Shown in pieces: positions 1 to 10,366 of a stretch of DNA of 64,000 nt. The position numbers and the translations under genes are program-made. The notes below the pieces were generated by a model. The model was not told the DNA's origin. It ran no database searches and saw nothing but the letters and a program-made list of their open reading frames with translations. Source of the stretch: Sphingopyxis macrogoltabida (GTDB lineage Bacteria; Pseudomonadota; Alphaproteobacteria; Sphingomonadales; Sphingomonadaceae); NCBI RefSeq assembly GCF_001307295.1, contig NZ_CP012700.1, positions 1,801,001-1,865,000 of the forward strand, given 5' to 3'. Within the stretch, counting starts at the first letter, position 1, and every line of letters begins with the position of its first letter.

Positions 1-134
1 GCGATCAGGACGCGCTGTTGTTGAGCGTCGACCCTGCCGGCCCCGCGTGCCACACCGGGCGCCGTTCGTGCTTCTATCGCCGCGTCGAGGCCGATGGACA
101 CCTGACTTTCCTCGACGACGATGCGCACGGCTGA
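1..134 (+). CDS. hisI: phosphoribosyl-AMP cyclohydrolase, 3' end only
   Basis: This is the last 43 codons of a gene that enters from the left edge. HisI opens the ring of phosphoribosyl-AMP in histidine synthesis in the cytoplasm. The visible part carries the family signature [14 protein letters not shown], whose Cys and His residues belong to the zinc and substrate site (family knowledge). The reading frame begins at base 3 and stops with TGA at 132-134. The stop overlaps the start of the next gene by 14 bases, so the two are probably co-transcribed. The ORF is intact as far as it can be seen. Confidence 0.93.
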   Translation, partial: DQDALLLSVDPAGPACHTGRRSCFYRRVEADGHLTFLDDDAHG

Positions 135-660
135 CGCGCTGATCCTCGTTGCGGGGTTGCTCGTCGCGGGATGCGGACGCCCGCCGCCGGACGAGGGCAA
201 ACAGCGGGTCGACGTCGACAATCCGCTCGAAATCGCGGCGCGCGAACGCGGCATCGTTCGTCCGGAATCGCAGGCGCCCACCGGGGTGTTCGAGCGCACG
301 CACGATCTTGGCCGCGACGCGATGTGCGTCGTTCCCGACGGGTCGGGGCGTTGGCGGTTCGTCGTCACCGCGTCCTTCGGACCGGGCCTAGCCTGTACCG
401 CATCGGGACAGATGGTTCGCGAGCATGATAGCTGGCGCATGCGCTTCCCTGCCGCCGATGGTTGCGAAGCGCTGGTTCACGAGGAAGAGGACGAACTCCG
501 GCTGCCGGGAAACCTGCCGTCGCAATGCGACAGCCTGTGCCCCGAGCGCGCCTCGCTTTCGGGCCTCCGCCTGCCGCGCGCGAGCTGGTCGGAAGCGGAT
601 GCGAAACGCTTGCAGATCCGCGACAGGCAGGGCAATATGATCCGGCCCTGCGGTGGCTGA
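121..660 (+). CDS. small predicted lipoprotein, unknown function
   Basis: The 179-residue product starts with a short hydrophobic signal ending in the lipobox LVAGC (Cys at about residue 18), so it is probably exported and lipid-anchored. The mature part is about 160 residues with several cysteines, which suggests disulfides in the periplasm. I do not recognise a named domain. The ATG lies inside the last codons of hisI, so translation is likely coupled to it. The lipobox at the right distance from this ATG supports the start. No link to histidine synthesis is evident beyond position. Confidence 0.7.
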   Translation: MRTADALILVAGLLVAGCGRPPPDEGKQRVDVDNPLEIAARERGIVRPESQAPTGVFERTHDLGRDAMCVVPDGSGRWRFVVTASFGPGLACTASGQMVREHDSWRMRFPAADGCEALVHEEEDELRLPGNLPSQCDSLCPERASLSGLRLPRASWSEADAKRLQIRDRQGNMIRPCGG

Positions 661-690
661 GCCGCGCTGTTTTCCCGAAATCTGCCAGCC

Positions 691-706
691 TTGACGTTCA
701 CGTCAA
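691..706. promoter_or_regulatory. palindromic operator upstream of the MerR gene
   Basis: TTGACGTTCACGTCAA is a perfect inverted repeat with 7-base arms and a 2-base spacer, placed 20 bp before the MerR start codon. Its form resembles the operators described for LiuR, a MerR-family regulator of branched-chain amino acid and fatty acid catabolism. The likely role is autoregulation and control of the downstream acyl-CoA dehydrogenase. The symmetry is seen directly; the assignment is inference. Confidence 0.55.
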
Positions 707-726
707 CGGAAACTAGTCTCGCCGGC

Positions 727-1158
727 ATGACCGACGAATACGGCCACGCCCATATCGATACGCCCGATCACCTCGGGCGCGAACAATTCAGCATCACCGA
801 TCTGTCGTCCGAATTCGGCGTAACGGCCCGGGCGCTCCGCTTCTATGAGGACGAGGGGCTGATCAGCCCGTCGCGCAAGGGGCTGTCGCGCATCTATTCG
901 AAGCGCGACCGGGCCCGGCTCGCGTGGATCTTGCGCGCCAAGCGGACCGGTTTCAGCCTCGCCGACATTCGCGAGATGATCGACCTCTACGACGTCGGCG
1001 ACGGGCGCAAGCTGCAGCGTCAGGTGACGATCGAGAAATGCCAGGAACGCATCGCGTTGCTGCGTCGCCAGCGCGAGGATATTGACAGCGCTGTAGATGA
1101 GCTGTCACGTTTCATCGAAACGGTGCAAAAGGTCGATGCCCGCGAAACGGCGGGCTGA
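727..1158 (+). CDS. MerR-family transcriptional regulator (LiuR-like)
   Basis: The 143-residue protein has an N-terminal winged helix-turn-helix (about residues 21-60, with the MerR hallmark RFYEDEGL), an additional helix region to about 90, and a C-terminal dimerisation coiled coil (about 95-135). There is one Cys (C105), so this is not a typical metal sensor. I chose ATG 727 because it gives the usual short N-terminus and leaves the operator-like palindrome upstream; a TTG at 691 would put the palindrome inside the gene. The acyl-CoA dehydrogenase gene follows 63 bp downstream, which suggests control of acyl-CoA catabolism. Confidence 0.85.
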   Translation: MTDEYGHAHIDTPDHLGREQFSITDLSSEFGVTARALRFYEDEGLISPSRKGLSRIYSKRDRARLAWILRAKRTGFSLADIREMIDLYDVGDGRKLQRQVTIEKCQERIALLRRQREDIDSAVDELSRFIETVQKVDARETAG

Positions 1159-1221
1159 ACCAGACCGATCCCTCCCCGGGTGAGCTGACACCAACAAAGC
1201 TGTTTTGCAGAAAGATTTCGC

Positions 1222-3024
1222 ATGCCCGCTTATCGCGCTCCCGTCCAAGATACGCTTTTCCTCATCAACGATGTGCTCGGGATCGAGCGCCATGCCAACC
1301 TGCCGGGTTTCGCCAATGCGACGCCCGACATGGTCGAGGCGGTGCTGACCGAAGCAGGGAAATTCTGCGAGGAAGTGCTGTTTCCGATCAACCAGTCGGG
1401 CGACCTCGAAGGCTGCACGCGCCACGACGACGGGTCGGTGACCACGCCGAAGGGCTTCAAGGAAGCGTACAAGGCCTATTGCGACGCCGGTTGGGGCCTG
1501 CTGACCGCACCTGAGGAGTTCGGCGGGCAGGGGCTGCCGCACGTCATCGGTTTCCCGGTCGAGGAATATCGCAACGCCGCGAACCAGGCCTTTGCCATGT
1601 ATCCCGGCCTCTCGCAGGGCGCGACCGCGGCGATCCTCGTCAAGGGATCGGAGGGGCAGAAGGCGACCTATGTCCCCAAGATGGTGTCGGGCGAATGGAC
1701 CGGCACGATGAACCTGACCGAACCGCATTGCGGCACCGACCTCGGCCTTATCCGCACGCGCGCCGTGCCGAACGGCGACGGCAGTTATGCGGTGACCGGG
1801 ACCAAGATCTTCATTTCGTCGGGCGAGCATGACCTCGCCGACAACATCATCCACCTCGTCCTTGCGAAGACACCCGACGCGCCCGACAGCGTCAAGGGTA
1901 TCTCGCTGTTCATCGTCCCCAAATTCCTCGTCAACGAAGACGGCTCGCTCGGCGACCGCAACACGCTTTCGTGCGGGTCGATCGAGCACAAGATGGGTAT
2001 CCACGCCAATTCGACCTGCGTCATGAATTACGACGGCGCAAAAGGCTGGATGGTGGGCGAGGAGAACAAGGGCCTCGCCGCGATGTTCATCATGATGAAC
2101 GCCGCGCGCCTCGGCGTCGGTATCCAAGGGCTGGGACAGGCCGATGTCGCGCTGCAGAACGCCGTGCATTATGCGCAGGATCGCCGGCAGGGCCGGGCGC
2201 TCACCGGGCCGCAGGACCCGCAGGAAAAAGCCGATCCGCTGTTCGTCCACCCCGACGTGCGCCGCATGCTGATGGACGGCAAGGCGACCGTCGAGGGCTT
2301 GCGCGCGCTATGCCTGTGGGGCGCGCTGCAGGTCGACCTGTCGCATGTCGCGGCGAGCGAGGAAGAGCGCCAGCACGCCGACGATCTGGTCAGCCTGCTC
2401 ACCCCGGTGATCAAGGGCTATGGCACCGACAAGGGCTATGAGGTCGCGACCAATGCGCAGCAGGTCTTCGGCGGCCACGGCTACATCGAGGAACAGGGCA
2501 TGAGCCAATATGTCCGCGATGCCCGCATCACGATGATTTATGAAGGCGCGAACGGCGTGCAGGCGATGGACCTTGTCGGCCGCAAGCTTGCCCAGAACGG
2601 CGGCCGCGCGATCCAGGCCTTTTTCGCCATCGTCGACGGCGAATGCGCCGCCGCGAAGGAAAAGCCCGCGTTCGCCGATCTCGCGGTGCGGCTCGAAAAG
2701 GCGAATGGCGAGCTCAAGGCCGCGACGATGTGGTTCATGCAGAACGGCATGGCGAACCCCAACAATGTCGGTGCCGGCGCGCATCATTATATGCACATCC
2801 TCGGCATCGTCGCGCTCGGATCGATGTGGCTGATGATGGCCGAAGCGGCGCAGAAGGCGCTCGACGAAGGGCGCGGCAACAAGCCATTCCTCGAAGCCAA
2901 GCTGGTCACCGCGCGCTATTTCGGCGAACGCTTCCTGCCCGACGCGGGGTCGCTGCGCCGCAAGATCGAGGCAGGCAGCGAAGCGATGATGGCGTTGACC
3001 CCCGACCAGTTCCTGGCCGCCTGA
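1222..3024 (+). CDS. long-form acyl-CoA dehydrogenase (DmdC-like)
   Basis: This 600-residue flavoprotein is much longer than the usual 380-400 residue acyl-CoA dehydrogenases. It matches the class that includes 3-methylmercaptopropionyl-CoA dehydrogenase and other AidB/DmdC-type enzymes with an extra C-terminal domain. Visible marks are the FAD/substrate segment MNLTEPHCGTDLG, FGGHGYIEEQG, and the catalytic Glu in IYEGANG (about E441). It oxidises an acyl-CoA to the enoyl-CoA with FAD, probably passing electrons to ETF. The true substrate cannot be read from sequence. It sits directly behind a MerR regulator of the type that controls such genes. Confidence 0.9.
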   Translation: MPAYRAPVQDTLFLINDVLGIERHANLPGFANATPDMVEAVLTEAGKFCEEVLFPINQSGDLEGCTRHDDGSVTTPKGFKEAYKAYCDAGWGLLTAPEEFGGQGLPHVIGFPVEEYRNAANQAFAMYPGLSQGATAAILVKGSEGQKATYVPKMVSGEWTGTMNLTEPHCGTDLGLIRTRAVPNGDGSYAVTGTKIFISSGEHDLADNIIHLVLAKTPDAPDSVKGISLFIVPKFLVNEDGSLGDRNTLSCGSIEHKMGIHANSTCVMNYDGAKGWMVGEENKGLAAMFIMMNAARLGVGIQGLGQADVALQNAVHYAQDRRQGRALTGPQDPQEKADPLFVHPDVRRMLMDGKATVEGLRALCLWGALQVDLSHVAASEEERQHADDLVSLLTPVIKGYGTDKGYEVATNAQQVFGGHGYIEEQGMSQYVRDARITMIYEGANGVQAMDLVGRKLAQNGGRAIQAFFAIVDGECAAAKEKPAFADLAVRLEKANGELKAATMWFMQNGMANPNNVGAGAHHYMHILGIVALGSMWLMMAEAAQKALDEGRGNKPFLEAKLVTARYFGERFLPDAGSLRRKIEAGSEAMMALTPDQFLAA

Positions 3025-3078
3025 CGCCACAGTGACGCCCCGCTGCAACCAAAATCGCTGCGGCGCGTCTCAGCGGGC

Positions 3079-4575
3079 ATGAGCGAGGGCGCGCTTTCCC
3101 CGATCGTTGTCGAAGGCCGCAACTGCTGGCGGATCGAACGCGCCGACAAGGCGCGGATGATCGTCGATGCCGCCGACTATTATGCGCTGCTCGAACGGCT
3201 GATGGCGGGGGCGAAGGAACGCATCCTGCTCATCGGCTGGGATTTCGATCCCCGCATCGCGCTGAAACCCGATGAACAGGGACAGGGCGAACCGCTTGGC
3301 GACTATCTGCTCCGTCTGGCGCATGAAAAGCCGGAGCGCGACATCGATATCTTGCGGTGGAATTTCGGCGGTTTGAAGCAATTTGCTATGCCGCGCATCC
3401 TGTCGATGGTGGCGCGCTGGAAACTGACGCGTTCGATCAGTTTCCGTCTCGACAGTGCGCATCCCGTCGGTTGCAGCCATCACCAGAAGGTGGCGGTGTT
3501 CGACGATCACCTCGCGGTCTGCGGCGGGATCGATGTCGGTTCGCGCCGCTGGGACACGCGCGAGCACAAGGATGGCGACCCGCACCGCACCGACCCGGGC
3601 GGCAAACCCTATATGCCTTGGCACGATTCGACGATGATCCTCGCGGGCGCGGTCGGCAACGCGCTCGCCGATCTCGGCAACGAGCGCTGGCAGCGGGCGA
3701 CGAAAAAGCCGCTCCGCGATATCGCCGGCGACGGCGAGAATTGGCCCGACGACCTCGAGACCGATTTCCACGGCGTCGAGGTCGCCATTTCGCGCACCCG
3801 TGCCGAATATGAGGATTGCGAGGAAATCCGCGAGATCGAGCAGCTTTATCTCGACATGATCGCCGCCGCGAAGCGCTTCATCTATTTCGAGAACCAGTAT
3901 TTTACGTGCGGAAAAATCGCCGCCGCAATTGCCGAACGGCTGAACGAGGACGATCCGCCCGAATTCGTCATGGTGATGCCCGAGACCGCCGACGGCTGGC
4001 TCGAACAAATGGCGATGGACGCGGCGCGGGTGAAACTGGTCCGCGAAATTGCGAAGGCGAAACATGGCGAACGGCTGAAGGTCTATTTCCCGCGAACGGA
4101 AGGCGGCGAGGCGATCTATGTTCACGCCAAGACCGCGATCGTCGACGACCGGATGATCCGCGTCGGATCGGCGAATATGAACAACCGCTCGATGGGACTC
4201 GACAGCGAATGCGACGTGACGATCGACGCGGCGCTGTCGGCGAACACCGGGGTCGAGCCGACGATCCGGCGGTTGCGCGAATCCCTGATCGCCGAACATC
4301 TGGGGGTCGATCCCGTCGATGTCGGGCGACGTTTCGAAGGAACGGGGTCGCTTATCGAGACGATCGAGGGGCTGCGCGGCGAGGGGCGGTCGCTCGAACT
4401 GCTCGACCTGACCAAGCCCGGTCCGCTGGACGATTATATCGCCGAGAACGAACTGCTAGACCCCGACAGCCCCGATGCGATGTTCGAGAGCCTCACCGAA
4501 CGCGGGCTCCGAAAGAGCTGGCATCGCGGTCGCGACTGGATGAAGCGGCATCGGCCTTTCGGGCGCTCTGCCTGA
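3079..4575 (+). CDS. phospholipase D / transphosphatidylase-like protein
   Basis: The 498-residue protein has two HKD motifs, HQKVAVFD (H135, K137, D142) and HAKTAIVD (H349, K351, D356, followed by GSANMNNRS), so both halves of the PLD active site are intact. Such enzymes hydrolyse or transfer phosphatidyl groups. This one lacks the N-terminal membrane helices of bacterial cardiolipin synthases, so it more resembles soluble PLD. It has no obvious signal peptide. It converges on the CoA lyase gene with only 12 bases between stops. The substrate is not determined. Confidence 0.88.
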   Translation: MSEGALSPIVVEGRNCWRIERADKARMIVDAADYYALLERLMAGAKERILLIGWDFDPRIALKPDEQGQGEPLGDYLLRLAHEKPERDIDILRWNFGGLKQFAMPRILSMVARWKLTRSISFRLDSAHPVGCSHHQKVAVFDDHLAVCGGIDVGSRRWDTREHKDGDPHRTDPGGKPYMPWHDSTMILAGAVGNALADLGNERWQRATKKPLRDIAGDGENWPDDLETDFHGVEVAISRTRAEYEDCEEIREIEQLYLDMIAAAKRFIYFENQYFTCGKIAAAIAERLNEDDPPEFVMVMPETADGWLEQMAMDAARVKLVREIAKAKHGERLKVYFPRTEGGEAIYVHAKTAIVDDRMIRVGSANMNNRSMGLDSECDVTIDAALSANTGVEPTIRRLRESLIAEHLGVDPVDVGRRFEGTGSLIETIEGLRGEGRSLELLDLTKPGPLDDYIAENELLDPDSPDAMFESLTERGLRKSWHRGRDWMKRHRPFGRSA

Positions 4576-4587
4576 TCCCGCCGCCGA

Positions 4588-5439
4588 TCAATCCGCCAGC
4601 GACAGGATATGCTGCGCCTGCTTGAGGTGCGGCGCATCGACCATCTTGCCGTCGACCTGCAATACCCCGACGCCGGGATTGGCTGCAAAGGCATCGACGA
4701 TCCCCTGCGCGCGCGATACTTCGTCGTTCGACGGGGTGAAGGCGGCATTGATCGGCCCCACCTGTGACGGGTGGATCGCCATCATCCCGGTAAAGCCGTC
4801 GCGCCGCGCGCGCGCGGCATAGGCGGCAAGTCCTGCCTCGTCCTTGATCGCGGGAAATACCGTGTCGATCGCCGCAACGCCCGCGCCGTGCGCCGCGAAC
4901 AGGGTCAGCGAGCGGGCGACCTCATAGGGCGCGGTATAGCTGCCGTCGTCGTGGCGGCTCGTCGTCGCGCCGATTGCGGCGGGCAGGTCCTCGGCGCCCC
5001 AGGTCAATCCGAGCAGCCGTTCCTTGACTTCACGATAGCTGCCGAGCGTAAAGATCGCCGCCGGGGTTTCGGTGGCGATCGGCAGGATCGCGGGCAGCGA
5101 GGCATCGCGTGCCGACTCGCTGCGCAGGATCGTGTCGAGTTGCTGGATGGCCGGCGCGCCCTCGGCCTTGGGCAGCACGATCGCGTCGGGGCGCGCGCCG
5201 ACGATCGCGGCGACATCGGCGGCGGTCATATGGCCGTCGAGCGGATTGACGCGGACGAGCGTGATGACTTCGCGTTCGCCCGCCAGATAATCGGCGATCG
5301 CGGCGCGCGCCGCGTCCTTGTTCGCAGGCGATACCGAATCCTCGAGGTCGAGGATGATCGCGTCGGCGCCCGACGCCGCCGCCTTGGCAAAGCGTTCGGG
5401 ACGGTCGCCGGGGACGAACAGGAGCGAGCGCAGGCGCAT
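4588..5439 (-). CDS. CitE-like beta-hydroxyacyl-CoA lyase (HpcH/HpaI family)
   Basis: The 283-residue TIM-barrel enzyme has the CitE features RSLLFVPGDRPERF at the N-terminus, ILDLEDSV (metal and acyl-CoA site) and TWGAEDLPAAIGA. It is predicted to cleave an acyl-CoA such as HMG-CoA, citramalyl-CoA or malyl-CoA. The ATG at 5439 overlaps the MaoC stop codon (TGATG), so it is translationally coupled to MaoC. The pair sits last in an operon with methylcrotonyl-CoA carboxylase. That layout parallels M. tuberculosis Rv2502c-Rv2498c, where the CitE homologue Rv2498c serves leucine and itaconate breakdown (established there, inferred here). Confidence 0.88.
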   Translation of the reverse strand: MRLRSLLFVPGDRPERFAKAAASGADAIILDLEDSVSPANKDAARAAIADYLAGEREVITLVRVNPLDGHMTAADVAAIVGARPDAIVLPKAEGAPAIQQLDTILRSESARDASLPAILPIATETPAAIFTLGSYREVKERLLGLTWGAEDLPAAIGATTSRHDDGSYTAPYEVARSLTLFAAHGAGVAAIDTVFPAIKDEAGLAAYAARARRDGFTGMMAIHPSQVGPINAAFTPSNDEVSRAQGIVDAFAANPGVGVLQVDGKMVDAPHLKQAQHILSLAD

Positions 5440-5891
5440 CAATTTTCCTTCTTTTTCAGCAGCGCGGAGCGTTCGCACTGACACACGGTTTCGCCGCGCT
5501 GGTTGATCGCGCGGTGCAGGAAGGTGACGATACCCGCATTCGGCCGCGATTTGGACTCGTTGAGACCGACGACCTCGCTCGTTGCATAAAGCGTGTCGCC
5601 GATGAACACGGGTTTGGGCATCACGAGCTTGTCGTAGCCGAGATTCGCGACGAGTGTTCCCAGCGTCGTGTCGCCGACCGACAGCCCGACCATCAGGCTG
5701 AAGGTGAAGGTGCCGTTGACGAGAATCTGCCCGAATTCCGACGCCTTCGCCGCCTCGATGTCGAGGTGCAGCGGCTGCGGATTGTGGGTCATCGTCGTGA
5801 ACAGCAGATTGTCTGTCTCGGTCACCGTGCGCCGGATATCATGCTCCAGCGTATCGCCCACCTGCCATTCGTCGAAAAACCTGCCTGCCAT
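5439..5891 (-). CDS. MaoC-family hydratase/dehydratase
   Basis: The 150-residue single hot-dog domain protein matches the MaoC (R)-specific enoyl-CoA hydratases. The usual active-site segment GDxNPxH is replaced by THNPQPLH, a variant I associate with mesaconyl-CoA-hydratase-like members. The downstream [10 protein letters not shown] fits the conserved FG..xxHG region. It is likely to hydrate 3-methylglutaconyl-CoA or itaconyl/mesaconyl-CoA to feed the coupled CitE-like lyase. It follows the GNAT gene by 4 bases. The reaction is inferred from operon context and not proven by residues. Confidence 0.85.
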   Translation of the reverse strand: MAGRFFDEWQVGDTLEHDIRRTVTETDNLLFTTMTHNPQPLHLDIEAAKASEFGQILVNGTFTFSLMVGLSVGDTTLGTLVANLGYDKLVMPKPVFIGDTLYATSEVVGLNESKSRPNAGIVTFLHRAINQRGETVCQCERSALLKKKEN

Positions 5892-5895
5892 ATTC

Positions 5896-6350
5896 TCAAT
5901 CCCTCAAATGAAGTTTCATGCCGACATGGCTCTGGACAAAACCGAGCCGGGCGTAAAAGCGGTGCGCTGCGGTGCGGCTCGCCGACGATGTGAGCTGAAC
6001 CAACTTGCAATCGCGCGCGCGGCATTGGTCTACCGCCCACAGGATCATCTGCTCGCCAAGCCTTTGTCCGCGCAGATCGGCGGCGATGCGCACCGCCTCG
6101 ATCAGGCCGCGCCAGCTGCCGCAAAAGGAAAGCCCGGGGAGGAAGCTCAATTGCATCGTCCCGACAACGCGGCCGCCCAATTCCGCGGCTATCAGCCGCT
6201 GGTTGGGGTCGGCATCGATCGCCTCGAACGCCGCGCGATAGCGCGGGTCGTCCGGCGCCGCCTCGCGCTGCGGCGGGATGGTGTCCTCCGCAAGCATCGC
6301 AAGGATGGCGGGCAGATCCTCCGCGGTCGCGTCGCGCAGGATCAACGCGC

Positions 6351-6354
<4 letters not shown>
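5896..6354 (-). CDS. GNAT-family N-acetyltransferase
   Basis: The 152-residue protein has the GNAT fold marks: the N-terminal [13 protein letters not shown] segment, the core [12 protein letters not shown], and the acetyl-CoA pyrophosphate-binding region [10 protein letters not shown] (Q/RxxGxG/A type). The end region with [12 protein letters not shown] is typical of the family. The start overlaps the mccA stop by 4 bases (ATGA). A GNAT enzyme inside a leucine-catabolic operon could acetylate a metabolite or an enzyme of the pathway, but the sequence does not say which. Confidence 0.87.
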
Positions 6355-8225
<1,871 letters not shown>

Positions 8226-8235
8226 TGAATTTCTT

Positions 8236-8619
8236 TCAATGCGCTGTGGCTCTATCGCCGGGGGAAATCTCGTCGGACGCCATCACCAAGCTAGTGAAGG
8301 CTACGTAAGCATCGGAAAAATTTTCGCTTTCAGCCTCAGGCCCAGCTAGCCAAGCCTCCAAGGCCTCTTCGAATTGATGTACCACCCATTTAAGGTTCCA
8401 TCGCGCTGGCTCGGTTGCCCCTGCTATCACGCCAGCTCTGAATACATCATCACTTACGCCCCAAATCGAAGCATAGTGGGCAATCTGTTGCAACGCCGGA
8501 GGGGTGCCGCATATAACCGCATCAAACGAAGCCATTCTTTCCAGAGAGGGCTGAACGTGTTTCGTCAGCTCTTCTAATGGCCAAAGTGTCTCGATTGGGG
8601 GAATGCCAAACGGTCCCAT
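8236..8619 (-). CDS. unknown 127-residue protein between mccB and mccA
   Basis: I do not recognise this protein. It has no signal peptide or membrane helix. It is mildly acidic and probably alpha-helical (for example HQFEEALEAWLAG), with three Trp in the middle and one Cys. Its ATG is 2 bases after the mccB stop and its stop is 10 bases before the mccA start, so it is fully built into the operon. Base use is clearly less GC-rich than its neighbours, with codons such as ATA, AGA and TTA that they avoid. That suggests a recently gained or fast-evolving gene. The predicted product is continuous, so I treat it as a real gene. Confidence 0.65.
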   Translation of the reverse strand: MGPFGIPPIETLWPLEELTKHVQPSLERMASFDAVICGTPPALQQIAHYASIWGVSDDVFRAGVIAGATEPARWNLKWVVHQFEEALEAWLAGPEAESENFSDAYVAFTSLVMASDEISPGDRATAH

Positions 8620-8621
8620 TA

Positions 8622-10220
8622 TCACATCCTGAACACGCCGAACCCGCGGTCTTCGACCGGGGCGTTCAGCGTTGCGGCGAAGGCGAGGCCGAGCACGTCG
8701 CGCGTCTGCGCCGGGTCGATGATGCCATCGTCCCACAGGCGCGCGGTGGCGTGATAGGGATTGCCTTCGTCTTCATATTTCTGGCGGATCGGCGCCTTGA
8801 AGGCTTCGGCCTCTTCGGGCGTCCATTTGTCGGCGTCGCGGTGCACCGTCGCGAGCACGCTTGCCGCCTGTTCGCCGCCCATCACGCTGATCCGCGCATT
8901 CGGCCAACTAAAGAGGAAGCGCGGGCTATAGGCGCGGCCGCACATGCCGTAATTGCCGGCGCCGAAGCTGCCGCCGATCAGCACGGTGATCTTGGGCACC
9001 GTCGCGGTTGCTACCGCGGTCACCAGCTTCGCGCCATGCTTGGCGATCCCCTCGGCCTCATATTTGCCGCCGACCATGAAGCCGCTGATATTCTGGAGGA
9101 AGAGCAGGGGAATGCGCCGCTGCTGCGCCAGTTCGATGAAATGCGCGCCCTTGACCGCGCTCTCGCTGAACAGCACGCCGTTATTGGCGAGGATCGCGAC
9201 CGGGATGCCCCAGATATGCGCGAAACCGCACACGAGGCTCGACCCGTAATTCGCCTTAAACTCGTGAAATTCGCTGCCGTCGACGATGCGCGCAATCACC
9301 TCGTGGACGTCGTAGGGCGCACGCACGTCGCTCGGCACGATGCCGTAGAGTTCTTCCGCGTCGTATTTCGGCGGCCGTGGTTCCTTGATCGCGACCTCGA
9401 ACCCGCTTTCCTCGCCGAGGTGGCTGACGATGTCGCGGACGATGGTCAGCGCATGTTCGTCATTCTCGGCAAGATGGTCGACGACCCCTGACTTCTTGGC
9501 GTGCAGGTCGCCGCCGCCCAAATCCTCGGCGCTGATTTCCTCGCCCGTCGCCGCCTTCACCAGCGGCGGCCCGGCGAGGAAGATCGTGCCCTGATTGCGG
9601 ACGATCACCGTCTCGTCGCTCATGGCGGGAACATAGGCGCCGCCGGCGGTGCAGCTTCCCATCACGCAGGCGATCTGCGGGATGCGCTTCGCCGACATGT
9701 TCGCCTGATTGAAAAAGATACGCCCGAAATGGTCGCGGTCGGGGAAAACCTGATCCTGATGCGGCAGGTTGGCGCCGCCCGAGTCGACCAGATAGATGCA
9801 CGGCAGGCGGTTCGCCTCGGCGATCTCCTGCGCGCGGAGGTGCTTCTTGACCGTCATCGGGTAATAGGTGCCGCCCTTCACCGTCGCATCGTTGCAGACG
9901 ATCATGCACTGGCGGCCCGACACGCGGCCGATGCCCGCGATCATGCCGGCGCCCGGAACCTCGCCCTCATACATGTCGCCCGCCGCGAGCTGGCCGATTT
10001 CGAGGAAGGGCGATCCTTGGTCGAGCACCCGCTCGACGCGCTGGCGGGGGAGCAGCTTGCCGCGGCTCGTGTGCCGCTCGCGCGCCTTTTCATTGCCGCC
10101 GAGCGCCGCTGCGCCGACGCGCGCCCCCAACTCGTCGCGCAGCGCGCGGTTGTGCGCGTCGTTGGCGCGATAGGTCTCGCTGTCACGATCGACCATGGTT
10201 CCGAGTACTGGTGCGCTCAC
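8622..10220 (-). CDS. mccB: methylcrotonyl-CoA carboxylase, carboxyltransferase beta subunit
   Basis: The 532-residue carboxyltransferase has the two crotonase-like halves expected of the family. Visible marks include [13 protein letters not shown], the oxyanion-forming [16 protein letters not shown], and [11 protein letters not shown] and [19 protein letters not shown] in the C-terminal half. The last segment is typical of MccB rather than PccB. It transfers CO2 from carboxybiotin to 3-methylcrotonyl-CoA. It is the first gene of a minus-strand operon (mccB, unknown, mccA, GNAT, MaoC, CitE-like). Its promoter must lie in the divergent 10221-10366 interval. Confidence 0.95.
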   Translation of the reverse strand: MSAPVLGTMVDRDSETYRANDAHNRALRDELGARVGAAALGGNEKARERHTSRGKLLPRQRVERVLDQGSPFLEIGQLAAGDMYEGEVPGAGMIAGIGRVSGRQCMIVCNDATVKGGTYYPMTVKKHLRAQEIAEANRLPCIYLVDSGGANLPHQDQVFPDRDHFGRIFFNQANMSAKRIPQIACVMGSCTAGGAYVPAMSDETVIVRNQGTIFLAGPPLVKAATGEEISAEDLGGGDLHAKKSGVVDHLAENDEHALTIVRDIVSHLGEESGFEVAIKEPRPPKYDAEELYGIVPSDVRAPYDVHEVIARIVDGSEFHEFKANYGSSLVCGFAHIWGIPVAILANNGVLFSESAVKGAHFIELAQQRRIPLLFLQNISGFMVGGKYEAEGIAKHGAKLVTAVATATVPKITVLIGGSFGAGNYGMCGRAYSPRFLFSWPNARISVMGGEQAASVLATVHRDADKWTPEEAEAFKAPIRQKYEDEGNPYHATARLWDDGIIDPAQTRDVLGLAFAATLNAPVEDRGFGVFRM

Positions 10221-10366
10221 GTCGAAAATTCTCCTGTCACTGCCCGCCGGACTAATCCGCCACTCGTCGATTGCAAAGGACCGCAGGCCGAAATTGGTTG
10301 GTATCGAAACCGGGTTGCCGCAGACCTAGACCCTTCGCCTGTCCCCATGAAAGCAAGGTTTTCGTT
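10221..10366. promoter_or_regulatory. divergent intergenic region, mccB / M13 peptidase
   Basis: This 146-bp spacer must hold the promoters of both the leucine operon and the peptidase gene. I looked for a copy of the TTGACGT-type operator found before the MerR gene and saw none. No strong hairpin or riboswitch-like structure is apparent. Confidence 0.4.
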
